From Pseudomonadota bacterium (GTDB lineage: Bacteria > Pseudomonadota > Alphaproteobacteria > Micropepsales > Micropepsaceae): a stretch of DNA of 5,612 nt. A program made the position numbers and the translations under genes. Below, in pieces: positions 1 to 5,465 of this stretch. The notes below the pieces were generated by a model. That model was not told where the DNA came from, made no database searches, and saw only the letters and a list, made by a program, of their open reading frames with translations. Within the stretch, counting starts at the first letter, position 1. Every line of letters begins with the position of its first letter. The stretch covers positions 1 to 5,612 of the forward strand of contig JAKAVI010000022.1 of the NCBI GenBank assembly GCA_021817355.1, written 5' to 3'.

Positions 1-766
1 AGAACACAATATAAGTCTTGACCGGTGGGGGAGGCGGCGGCGGTGGCGGGGGCGGCGGCGGGGGAGGTGGCGGCGGGGGAGGCGGGGGAGGCGGCGGTGC
101 TGCTTCCTCGTGACCGAAGAAGTAACGCACGCCGATCATGACCGCCTGCTCGTTCAGATCGCCCGGGCGAACATAATAGTTTGAATAGGAGGTGCCATAA
201 GCACCGTGGATACCCACGTTACGGTAGCGCCAGTCAAGATAGACATCGACGTTCGGATTTACCGTGTAGGTGAAGCCGGCCATCGCCTGCCACATCCATC
301 CCGTGCGGCTTCCTTTCATGTCGACCAGACCGGCCGTGACGTTGTTTTCCTTGATGTCAACCTGGCCAATACCGGCGCCGGCGCCGATACTGAAGGCCCA
401 CTTCTTCGCCAGTGGAATATCGTAGGCGGCGTTGAACATCGTCGACAGGATATTCAGATGCCCATCGGTCTGGTTGCCAAGCAGGTTGCCACTGATGTTA
501 TGCGGGGCATAGCCAAGTTCGGCCTCGAGGCGGATATTGTTCTTGAACTTGTAGCCTGCCGAAAGCGCCAGCAGCGCCGAGTTATCGGTGCGGACCTTGC
601 CCTGCATGCTGGTGGTAGTCGGGCTTATTCCTGTAAAGCTCGTTTTGAAATTGCCCATATGGTCGAGACCGGCGCCAAGGCCGAGATACCACCCTTGACC
701 GGCAGATGCCGTGCCACTCAAGGCCAGCAGCGCCACGCCCGCTAGGGCCATCATACGAATCTTCAT
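1..766 (-). CDS. OmpA-family outer-membrane protein, 5' 255 codons only (C-terminus beyond window)
   Basis: The reading frame is open from an ATG at 766 to the left edge without a stop, giving 255 residues. Residues 1-22 form a signal peptide (MKIRMM, hydrophobic core, then SGTASA before GQGWYLGLG). Residues 23 to about 218 have the alternating pattern and glycine/aromatic content of an eight-stranded OmpA-like beta barrel, ending in a typical strand, GVRYFFG. A run of 25 prolines (224-248) follows, then VKTYIVF at the edge. That is how the OmpA C-terminal domain usually starts after a proline hinge, so I infer that the missing part binds peptidoglycan. The protein would sit in the outer membrane and tether it to the cell wall. 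A GAGGG ribosome site at 773-777, six bases from the ATG, supports the start. Family assignment is firm; no specific ligand or porin activity can be read. The gene lies 125 bp downstream of btaB on the same strand and probably has its own promoter. Confidence 0.9.
   Translation of the reverse strand, partial: MKIRMMALAGVALLALSGTASAGQGWYLGLGAGLDHMGNFKTSFTGISPTTTSMQGKVRTDNSALLALSAGYKFKNNIRLEAELGYAPHNISGNLLGNQTDGHLNILSTMFNAAYDIPLAKKWAFSIGAGAGIGQVDIKENNVTAGLVDMKGSRTGWMWQAMAGFTYTVNPNVDVYLDWRYRNVGIHGAYGTSYSNYYVRPGDLNEQAVMIGVRYFFGHEEAAPPPPPPPPPPPPPPPPPPPPPPPPPVKTYIVF
23..97 (-). repeat. Uninterrupted 25-codon polyproline tract
   Basis: All 25 codons in this stretch of the OmpA-family gene are proline, mixing CCG, CCC, CCT and CCA. 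The plus (template) strand is therefore almost pure G and contains five runs of five Gs (27-31, 48-52, 60-64, 75-79, 84-88). Proline hinges between barrel and periplasmic domain are common in OmpA-like proteins. This one is long, and it should depend on elongation factor P for translation (known property of polyproline). Length variation between strains by slippage is plausible. Confidence 0.95.
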
Positions 767-891
767 ATTTTTCCCTCATAATGTACCGACGGGCGGGGAA
801 CCCCCCACCGACGCGTCTGGGATCGCGGCTATCCTATAAAAGATATCGCCCCCAATGTGGAGCTATAACGACTGTCCTGGCCTGTTGTTTC
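767..891 (-). promoter_or_regulatory. Leader/promoter region of the OmpA-family gene
   Basis: This 125-bp gap between the btaB stop and the OmpA-family start has room for an independent promoter. The minus strand has an AT-rich patch around 830-845 (TTTTATAGGATA) that could hold a -10 element, but no convincing -35/-10 pair can be named. Nearer the gene, a G-run/C-run hairpin (GGGG-AA-CCCC around 794-803) is flanked by two copies of ACCGACG on the plus strand (785-791, 807-813), so the mRNA leader may be structured. No clear terminator for btaB is visible here. Confidence 0.35.
773..777 (-). promoter_or_regulatory. Ribosome binding site of the OmpA-family gene
   Basis: The minus strand reads GAGGG followed by six bases and the ATG at 766. 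This supports that start over the nearby in-frame ATG codons 5 and 6, which would cut into the signal peptide. Confidence 0.75.
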
Positions 892-1623
892 CTAGCGGAC
901 AGTCGGGAATTCCAAGGGCTGTGTCACGTCTGCAACATCAGACAAAATCTGTGACAAAAGCGCAGTGGAGCCTTCGAAAATAAAGGCATAGCGACCTCGT
1001 AAGATCTCCAGGCCTCCATGCAATGCTGCCTCTTTACTGTTGAAGGCCATGTCCAAGTGGCTGAGTATTGCCTTGCGTGGTTCGACGTGGAAGTGGCGGA
1101 GCCAGGTCCCCATCAAGGCCTCTCCAAGACTCCCTAAGCCTTTGAAATCGCCAAAATCAACGACATGCACGCGGCCCTGGGGTGCAAGGCTGCCCAAGGC
1201 GGCGGCCAGCGCCCCGCGCCAGTCGGGGATCATGGAAAGGCTGTAGGAGAACACCGTCCGCTCGAACCAGGGTACGTCAAACTGGGCAGGGTCGAGGCTT
1301 TCGCCATAGCCCTGCACGAGCTTGATGCGTGTGCTGAGGCCGGCGGCGGCGATCTGCCGGTGGGCGGTGTCCAGCATCTGCTCCGATGCGTCGAGCCCGT
1401 AGAAGTGTGCCTCTGGGTAGCGGCGGGCCATGCAGATCAGGTTGCGGGCGGTTCCGCAGCCGATCTCTACGACCCGTTCCTCTGCTGTAAGGGAGAGGCT
1501 TCGGATCAGCCGGTCGCGGCCAAAAAGATAATATTTTCTAGTAAAATCATAGAAATAGCGCTGATGCCGGTAGACCTCATCCATCAGCTGGGCGTGGGTG
1601 GGCAGGGACGCTGTTGGGCTCAT
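892..1623 (-). CDS. btaB: BtaB: S-adenosylmethionine-dependent N-methyltransferase of betaine-lipid (DGTS) synthesis
   Basis: This 243-residue class I methyltransferase is predicted to add three methyl groups to diacylglyceryl-homoserine made by BtaA, giving the betaine lipid DGTS. The N-terminal stretch RHQRYFYDFTRKYYLFGRD (residues 19-37) is characteristic of BtaB. SAM-binding motif I is VVEIGCGTARNL (51-62), and the acidic residue after strand 2 is D78 in FYGLDAS. The start chosen is the ATG at 1623, which overlaps the btaA stop as ATGA, so the two genes are probably translationally coupled. There is no strong ribosome site upstream. An upstream in-frame start at 1719 would add 32 residues that are only the btaA C-terminal region read in another frame. 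Length fits the family. The adjacent btaA makes the assignment secure. The enzyme probably acts at the cytoplasmic face of the inner membrane, where its lipid substrate resides. Confidence 0.92.
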   Translation of the reverse strand: MSPTASLPTHAQLMDEVYRHQRYFYDFTRKYYLFGRDRLIRSLSLTAEERVVEIGCGTARNLICMARRYPEAHFYGLDASEQMLDTAHRQIAAAGLSTRIKLVQGYGESLDPAQFDVPWFERTVFSYSLSMIPDWRGALAAALGSLAPQGRVHVVDFGDFKGLGSLGEALMGTWLRHFHVEPRKAILSHLDMAFNSKEAALHGGLEILRGRYAFIFEGSTALLSQILSDVADVTQPLEFPTVR

Positions 1624-2846
1624 GATAATGGCCGTCTGGCATAAACATGGAAGCCGCCATAGATGGCGGAGCGGTCCTGCGCATGTAGGGCCCGGCTTTC
1701 TTCCTCCAAATAGAGCCATGGCGCCAGGAGCAGCGGCGGCAGTTTGCGGGCAAGTGGGGAGTTCGCTCCGGCGGTGCGAAAGATGACACGCGCATCATGT
1801 ATGTCGGCCGTGCGGTCGATCTGGCCCCAGAGCCCGGAGAGCAGGTCTGGCGTCATCCAGTCCTGGGCGTCCAAAAGCACATAGCGGTGCAGTGAGCCAG
1901 TGGGCTGGCTCTTCAGGAAATCGATCAATGAGGCGTGGTGTACTTCCACGCGACCGGCCCTCTGGCGGATCGCATCATAGGTGTCGGCGCGCAGATAGTC
2001 CGGTACCGCTTCGCGCTTGTGGATGTCATAGCTGCGGGTAAAGGCCTGCCAGGCAAAGTAGTTGTTCTTGATGGGAAAGCTGCAGGCCAGCCTTTCCACC
2101 CGCTGGCGCAGTATCCTCGTCGGATCTTCCTGCGACTCGGCGATGAGTTCATCGTACTGCGCGGGTGGGATCCCCAGGGCATAGAGAGATATAGGCGACT
2201 TTGCCAGCAGGCGAATCGGCCGCGACTCAAACAGTGGCACGATCAGCTGCTCAAAACGGGCCCGCTGCTCCTCAGGTGTACTGGCCGTGACGATGTCATC
2301 GAGCCGTTTGCCATGCAGACGGGCAATGGTGTGAAGGATGCCGATGAAGCGGCCCAGCAGGCCATGGTGGTAGAGGTTCCGCGCGAACATGTTGATGCGC
2401 CGTCCGAACAGGGGGATCTGCTTTTCCCAGTAAAGTCGGGTATCAAGGTCCAGCTGACCGGCGAGAAAGCGGTCATAGGCTGCCTGATTTGCTTTGTCGT
2501 CGGCACGTCCGAAGAACCGGAAGAACTCTTCGTAGGAAGGCAGCCGGGTGAGGGCCGCCAGCTTCAACCGGGTCAAAGCGACATGGTTGGGGTTGAGGTC
2601 GACCGCGATGATGCGGGCGGGATCGGCCGCAAGGTAATTGAGGACGTTGCAGCCACCGGAGGCGATGGTCACCAGACGGTGATGGGGACGCAGTGCCAGC
2701 GCCTTGAGGTCGACCTGGGGGTCTTCCCAGATCTGGTTGTAGACGAAGCCCCGGAACATCCGTGTGAACAGCCGCTCCAGCGCTCCACGCCGGCTCGCTG
2801 CCGGACGGGTATGGGCGGCGCGGTCGAGAAGAAGATTAGTGGTCAT
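1620..2846 (-). CDS. btaA: BtaA: S-adenosylmethionine:diacylglycerol 3-amino-3-carboxypropyltransferase (DUF3419 family)
   Basis: This 408-residue protein should catalyse the first step of DGTS synthesis, moving the 3-amino-3-carboxypropyl group of SAM onto diacylglycerol. Visible family features in order are NQIWEDPQVD (37-46), the SAM-binding segment RLVTIASGGCNVLNYL (57-72), IIAVDLNPNH (79-88), a conserved YVLLDAQDWM (322-331), and RVIFRTAG (353-360). The start at 2846 (MTTNLLL) gives the usual family length. A TTG at 2894 in the same frame would extend it by 16 residues, but its purine stretch is too close to serve as a ribosome site. The preferred start has only a weak GAGA upstream. btaB follows with a four-base overlap. 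Betaine lipids replace phospholipids during phosphate starvation in Rhodobacter and Sinorhizobium, so PhoB control is expected. I could not find a clear Pho box in the 85-bp upstream spacer. Confidence 0.93.
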   Translation of the reverse strand: MTTNLLLDRAAHTRPAASRRGALERLFTRMFRGFVYNQIWEDPQVDLKALALRPHHRLVTIASGGCNVLNYLAADPARIIAVDLNPNHVALTRLKLAALTRLPSYEEFFRFFGRADDKANQAAYDRFLAGQLDLDTRLYWEKQIPLFGRRINMFARNLYHHGLLGRFIGILHTIARLHGKRLDDIVTASTPEEQRARFEQLIVPLFESRPIRLLAKSPISLYALGIPPAQYDELIAESQEDPTRILRQRVERLACSFPIKNNYFAWQAFTRSYDIHKREAVPDYLRADTYDAIRQRAGRVEVHHASLIDFLKSQPTGSLHRYVLLDAQDWMTPDLLSGLWGQIDRTADIHDARVIFRTAGANSPLARKLPPLLLAPWLYLEEESRALHAQDRSAIYGGFHVYARRPLS

Positions 2847-2931
2847 GACGGATGTCTCGCGCCCTTTCGGGGCAGGGTGTTTCGGTGTAGGCAAGCCTCA
2901 CGCGGCGACATGGATGGGCGCGCGCGAACGG
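2847..2931. promoter_or_regulatory. Divergent btaA/tesB intergenic spacer
   Basis: This 85-bp spacer lies between the divergently transcribed btaA (minus) and tesB (plus), so promoters for both must lie here or inside the neighbouring 5' coding ends. No convincing -35/-10 pair, CTGTCAT-type Pho box repeats or terminator is visible. The start of either gene could shift into this spacer (TTG at 2894 for btaA, ATG at 2914 for tesB). Confidence 0.4.
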
Positions 2932-3831
2932 ATGACAATGCAAGATACCAACTCTCACCTTGATAGCCCCCAGCCAGATCCGGTTACTGAGCTCTTGGCG
3001 CTGCTGAACCTCGAACCGGTCGAGGTGAATATCTTTCGTGGGGTAAGCCCCAAGGACCGGTCCCAGCGGGTATTTGGCGGACAAGTGCTGGGACAGGCGC
3101 TGGTTGCCGCCACCCGCACCGTCAGTGATCGGATCTGCCACTCGCTTCACGCCTATTTCCTGCTGCCTGGCGATCCCAAGGTACCAATCCTGTATCAAGT
3201 AGACCGCAGCCGGGACGGCAAAAGTTTCAGCTCGCGCCGGGTGGTTGCCATTCAACATGGCCGACCCATTTTCCATATGTCAGTTTCTTTTCAGATCGAT
3301 GAAGCTGGGCTTGAGCACCAGCTTGAGGCGCCCGAGGTTCCACCGCCCGAGGCGCTGCAAAGCGAGGATGCCTCTCGTCGCGGGATGATCGATCAGGTAC
3401 CGCCCGAGTTGCGCGAACACTTCCTGCGTCCGCGGCCAATCGAGTTACGCCCGGTTGGGCCATCGGACAGCCTCATTCCGGCCAAGCGTGCACCCAACCA
3501 GGCTGTGTGGGTACGCGCTACCGGCAAATTGCCCGATAACGGACCGTTGCAGCAATGCGTTCTGGCCTATGCGTCGGACATGACATTGCTCGATACCTGC
3601 CTGCTGCCGCATGGCATTGGCTGGTTCGATCCGCGCGTGCAGATGGCCAGCATCGATCACGCCATGTGGTTTCATCGGTCGTTCCGCGCCGACGAATGGC
3701 TTCTCTATGTTCAGGACAGTCCATTTGCTGGCAGTGGCCGCGGCTTCAATCGTGGTCTCGTCTATACCCGCGATGGCAAGCTCGTCGCCTCGGTAGCCCA
3801 GGAAGGTCTCATCCGAATGCGTACCGACTGA
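2932..3831 (+). CDS. tesB: Acyl-CoA thioesterase II (TesB), double-hotdog fold
   Basis: This 299-residue cytosolic enzyme is predicted to hydrolyse medium- and long-chain acyl-CoA to free fatty acid and CoA. It matches E. coli TesB along its length as I remember that sequence: LLALLNLEPVEVNIFRG near the N-terminus, RVFGGQVLGQAL (from residue 46), SFSSRRVVAIQHGRPIF in the first hotdog, then YASDMTLL, PHGIGW (226-231), IDHAMWFHR (241-249) and AQEG at the end. The catalytic Asp-Thr-Gln set of E. coli TesB (D204, T228, Q278) corresponds to D216, S240 and Q290, with Ser a conservative replacement for Thr. Starts at 2932 or 2938 are equally plausible, since a weak GGA at 2930-2932 favours 2938. ATG 2914 is a longer option. 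It is divergent from btaA, and a functional link to lipid turnover is possible but unproven. Confidence 0.92.
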   Translation: MTMQDTNSHLDSPQPDPVTELLALLNLEPVEVNIFRGVSPKDRSQRVFGGQVLGQALVAATRTVSDRICHSLHAYFLLPGDPKVPILYQVDRSRDGKSFSSRRVVAIQHGRPIFHMSVSFQIDEAGLEHQLEAPEVPPPEALQSEDASRRGMIDQVPPELREHFLRPRPIELRPVGPSDSLIPAKRAPNQAVWVRATGKLPDNGPLQQCVLAYASDMTLLDTCLLPHGIGWFDPRVQMASIDHAMWFHRSFRADEWLLYVQDSPFAGSGRGFNRGLVYTRDGKLVASVAQEGLIRMRTD

Positions 3832-3840
3832 CCACGTCGG

Positions 3841-3857
3841 CAGGGCCGCCAGCCCTG
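3841..3857. terminator. Small hairpin 9 bases after the tesB stop (weak terminator or IS end)
   Basis: CAGGGC and GCCCTG form a perfect 6-bp stem around the 5-base loop CGCCA. No T-run follows on the plus strand, so it is a poor intrinsic terminator. It also lies on the 3' side of the tnpA remnant, where IS200/IS605 elements carry a subterminal hairpin, so it may instead be the old right end of that element. Both readings are tentative. Confidence 0.35.
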
Positions 3858-3918
3858 GTGTTCAGACCGATGATGGGTCCCAGCGCGCGTCCGCGCCGAC
3901 CTGGCCTCGGACCGGAAT

Positions 3919-4313
3919 GCGCGGCCTCACGGTGTATAGACTGATGAAGCCGAGCGGGAGTTTGCCGCAGAAATCGGAAAGAGAGCTATGCGATGACGGT
4001 ACACCTTTCCAGCTGCGGCGCACCCATGCGGGGTGGTTCTGGTACGCGGGCCGGATAGACACACCCTTGGAGCTGTTCATCAGCGTTCACACAGCGAGCT
4101 TGCGAGGGCAGCTCACCAGCCGGGACGCAGACGTCCCCGCCATCCATCCCAATCAGCTTCGCCTCGAAAGCGGCGCAGACCAAACGAAGATCTCACGCCA
4201 GTCCTCCCACGTCGCCCTGATGAATGCAGGCCGCGGCACTTGGCCAGGAAGACCACATGAACGTGGAGCGCACAGATACAATGTCGTTTTCGCTGACGAT
4301 CGCTTCCTGTCAT
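3919..4313 (-). pseudogene. Decayed IS200/IS605-family transposase gene (tnpA, Y1/HUH type)
   Basis: No intact frame exists, but minus-strand pieces spell an almost complete IS200-like TnpA in the right order. Piece A (about 4313-4230) gives RHCICALHVHVVFLAKCRG, matching the N-terminal strand that ends in KYR in intact proteins. Piece B (about 4227-4183), in another frame, gives AFIRATWEDWREIFV. Piece C (4180-4133), after a further one-base shift, gives VCAAFEAKLIGMDGGD. Piece D (4119-3921), in a third change of frame, gives LVSCPRKLAV, a TGA stop at 4087-4089, then TLMNSSKGVS, SWKGV and DFCGKLPLGFISLY. The HUH metal-binding motif expected between C and D (DHVHLL in the family) is gone and reads about VCVP. 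A tyrosine at the place of the catalytic residue remains (codon 3934-3936), but the following glutamine is lost. The span of about 130 codons fits the family's 130-150 residues. It cannot encode an active transposase. No tnpB is present. Confidence 0.8.
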
Positions 4314-4325
4314 CAGGCCTGACCA

Positions 4326-4343
4326 ATGCGGCAATCACCGCAT
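4326..4343. repeat. Hairpin upstream of the tnpA remnant (candidate IS left-end structure)
   Basis: ATGCGG and CCGCAT form a perfect 6-bp stem around the 6-base loop CAATCA. A 10-bp palindrome, TCAGGCCTGA, lies next to it at 4313-4322. IS200/IS605 elements have subterminal hairpins recognised by TnpA just outside the gene, and this one is about a dozen bases 5' of the likely tnpA start. It could also serve as a weak transcription end for the pilus-assembly gene reading from the right, though no T-run follows on the minus strand. Confidence 0.35.
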
Positions 4344-4386
4344 GCGGATGCACAGCCTAGCCCGCAACAAATTCTTCCCGTTGTGG

Positions 4387-4839
4387 TCAACGGCGACCAG
4401 CTGCGGCGGTGCCACGGGCTTCATAGCTCTGCGCCTGCGCGTTGGCCGTGTTGAAGTATTTTGCCGAATCGGTTGGCAGCGCGCCAGGTTCGCAACGATG
4501 GTCAGCGCACGCGTAGGTCATTTCCCGGGTACCGCGGTCGAGTGTCACTTCGTCAGCCGCGCGGGCGACGACAGTAACGACATCATTTACGAGCTGGTGC
4601 CCGTGGCCATCAAGGCCAATGAGGTTTGTGACGCCGAACACCTTGCCAAGCACGAGCACATGACGCGCATCGACAACCTGAACATCGGCGATTGATGGGT
4701 TACCAACGTCGACTGTTGCTACAGGCCGGGAAAACGTCACCAGCCTTGCCTGGTCCATTTGAACGGACAGCGCACCGGCCTGCGCGGCGACGGCACTCAA
4801 TGCAAGGCTGGCAACCAAGCCAGGAAAGAATCTGCGCAT
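4387..4839 (-). CDS. Secreted pilus-assembly N-terminal-domain protein (CpaC/RcpA secretin N-domain type), stand-alone
   Basis: This 150-residue protein starts with a signal peptide (MRRFFPGLVASLALSAVAAQA, cleaved near residue 21-23), so it is exported to the periplasm. Residues 24 to about 92 match the small domain found at the N-terminus of type II/III and Tad secretins (Pfam T2SS-T3SS_pil_N). Examples are MDQARLVTFSRPVATVDVGNPSIADV and, at 64-77, the segment LGKVFGVTNLIGLD. The tail after residue 100 has RGTREMTYACADHRCEP with two cysteines (111, 116) that could form a disulfide, a pattern I associate with short alphaproteobacterial pilus-assembly proteins. There is no secretin barrel domain, so it is not CpaC itself. 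The ATG at 4839 is chosen because GGAG lies seven bases upstream; a TTG at 4857 in frame lacks a ribosome site. It diverges from flp-cpaA, which suggests an accessory role in Tad pilus assembly. Confidence 0.85.
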   Translation of the reverse strand: MRRFFPGLVASLALSAVAAQAGALSVQMDQARLVTFSRPVATVDVGNPSIADVQVVDARHVLVLGKVFGVTNLIGLDGHGHQLVNDVVTVVARAADEVTLDRGTREMTYACADHRCEPGALPTDSAKYFNTANAQAQSYEARGTAAAGRR

Positions 4840-4846
4840 GCACGAT

Positions 4847-4850
4847 CTCC
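4847..4850 (-). promoter_or_regulatory. Ribosome binding site fixing the start of the pilus-assembly protein
   Basis: The minus strand reads GGAG, then seven bases, then the ATG at 4839. This decides the start in favour of the ATG that opens directly into the signal peptide. Confidence 0.75.
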
Positions 4851-4891
4851 ATGACAACGATGTACGACGTAAGGATAGAAATGACCGCGTA

Positions 4892-4902
4892 AAGGAACGC
4901 TT
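4892..4902 (+). repeat. Direct repeat copy 1, AAGGAACGCTT
   Basis: The 11-mer AAGGAACGCTT occurs here and again exactly at 5050-5060, both in the divergent pilus promoter region. It is near the pilus-assembly gene, about 53 bases upstream of that start. It may be a regulator site; no known factor is recognised. Confidence 0.5.
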
Positions 4903-4921
4903 AAGCCGTACGCTGCCTCAC

Positions 4922-4942
4922 GCTTGCCGACAAAACGCAAGC
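4922..4942. repeat. Inverted repeat GCTTGC / GCAAGC
   Basis: Two 6-bp arms (4922-4927 and 4937-4942) are separated by nine bases, a spacing typical of dimeric regulator sites or a small hairpin. It lies in the divergent pilus promoter region. No factor is recognised. Confidence 0.35.
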
Positions 4943-5049
4943 AGATTGCATTTTAATGATATTGAATCGATGCGCTTTTGCAGAACATCCTTATCAATTG
5001 CTATTCGCGATACGTAAAATTACTTACAACTACCCACTTTTGTTCCAAT

Positions 5050-5060
5050 AAGGAACGCTT
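5050..5060 (+). repeat. Direct repeat copy 2, AAGGAACGCTT
   Basis: This is the second exact copy of the 11-mer at 4892-4902. It also forms a short inverted repeat with the bases before it (GTTCC 5042-5046, GGAAC 5052-5056). It lies about 130 bases before the flp start. The core GGAACGC appears a third time on the minus strand at 5121-5127, within the palindrome-containing segment. Confidence 0.5.
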
Positions 5061-5191
5061 GGGCTCCTTGGGCGCCAAATCCAATTAAGTGCCCATTAAA
5101 TTTCCCGGCCTAGCATGAACGCGTTCCGATGGTGCGGCAGCAAAAGAGGCGTCCGCATCGGATCATGGGTGTCAAACAAGCGGAGTCTTCC

Positions 5192-5368
5192 ATGAAAAAT
5201 CTTTTGTCTCAGTTTTTCGCCGACGAATCCGGCGCTACCGCCATTGAGTATGGGTTGATTGCTGCCGGCATCGCTGTGGTCATCATCGCCGCAGTCCAGC
5301 TCGTCGGCACCAACCTCACCTCTACGTTCAACACCGTTGCCACCGCGGTAAAGGGACCGGCCTCCTGA
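5192..5368 (+). CDS. flp: Flp/Fap-type Tad pilin precursor
   Basis: This 58-residue prepilin is the structural subunit of a Tad (Flp) type IVb pilus. It has a short charged leader MKNLLSQFFADESG and a cleavage site after G14. The mature N-terminus ATAIEYGLIAAGIAVVIIAA contains the family hallmark: Glu at mature position 5, followed by Tyr, inside the hydrophobic helix. The mature protein is about 44 residues, normal for Flp. The start at 5192 is supported by GGAG at 5182-5185 with a six-base spacer; an in-frame ATG-less extension upstream (from a GTG-like start near 5129) would spoil the leader. CpaA, the peptidase expected to cleave and possibly methylate it, starts 97 bp downstream on the same strand. 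Pilin is needed in large amounts, consistent with the strong hairpin right after the gene limiting read-through. Confidence 0.95.
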   Translation: MKNLLSQFFADESGATAIEYGLIAAGIAVVIIAAVQLVGTNLTSTFNTVATAVKGPAS

Positions 5369-5409
5369 CCATCGCGGCGGCAAGCGCCACAAGTTGCGCT
5401 AAGTCTGGC

Positions 5410-5444
5410 AACGGCCGCCGTGTTCCGGCGGCCGTTTGCATTTT
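5410..5444 (+). terminator. Intrinsic terminator-like hairpin between flp and cpaA
   Basis: ACGGCCGCCG (5411-5420) pairs perfectly with CGGCGGCCGT (5426-5435) around the 5-base loop TGTTC, and A5410-T5436 adds an eleventh pair. The following bases TTGCATTTT give an interrupted T-run. It lies 42 bases after the flp stop and 22 bases before cpaA. It probably ends most flp transcripts or protects their 3' ends while letting some RNA polymerase pass into cpaA. Confidence 0.8.
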
Positions 5445-5465
5445 GTGAGAGGTCGGAGCTGGCTG

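Larger units (their letters stand above)
4840..5191. promoter_or_regulatory. 352-bp divergent regulatory region between the pilus-assembly gene and flp
   Basis: No coding sequence is supported here. The middle (about 4943-5100) is clearly richer in A and T than the neighbouring genes, as expected for a promoter region serving two divergent genes. I could not find a confident sigma-70 or sigma-54 (TGGC-N8-TTGC type) promoter by eye. The region holds an 11-bp direct repeat, an inverted repeat and a 10-bp palindrome GAACGCGTTC (5117-5126), described separately. The flp mRNA leader probably lies in the last part. Confidence 0.6.

Noticed and set aside
206..745. Open frame of 179 codons on the plus strand
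   Set aside because: It is antisense to the OmpA-family gene, whose signal peptide, barrel and ribosome site are all clear on the minus strand.
1935..2963. Long open frame of 342 codons on the plus strand, antisense to btaA
   Set aside because: It lies opposite a clearly identified btaA and resembles no family I know. Its end runs through the btaA/tesB spacer, and long antisense frames are expected in GC-rich genes with strong codon bias.
2836..3276. Open frame of 146 codons on the minus strand opposite the tesB start
   Set aside because: It is the complement of conserved TesB coding sequence with no known motif, and it would overlap the btaA start region on the same strand.
4308..4314. CTGTCAT, half of a Pho-box-like sequence
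   Set aside because: It is a single copy without the second half at the proper spacing, sits inside the transposase remnant and is not upstream of btaA.
3917..4360. Open frame of 147 codons on the plus strand in the gap after tesB
   Set aside because: It has no recognisable domain and lies opposite the tnpA remnant, whose pieces match a known family in order. The frame is best explained as a chance antisense frame.
4342..4695. Open frame of 117 codons on the plus strand
   Set aside because: It is antisense to the signal-peptide-bearing pilus-assembly protein and shows no ribosome site or known motif.
4840..5191. Possible small RNA or sigma-54 promoter in the divergent pilus spacer
   Set aside because: No TGGC/TTGC pair at the right spacing and no hairpin followed by a T-run were found by eye, so neither can be supported.
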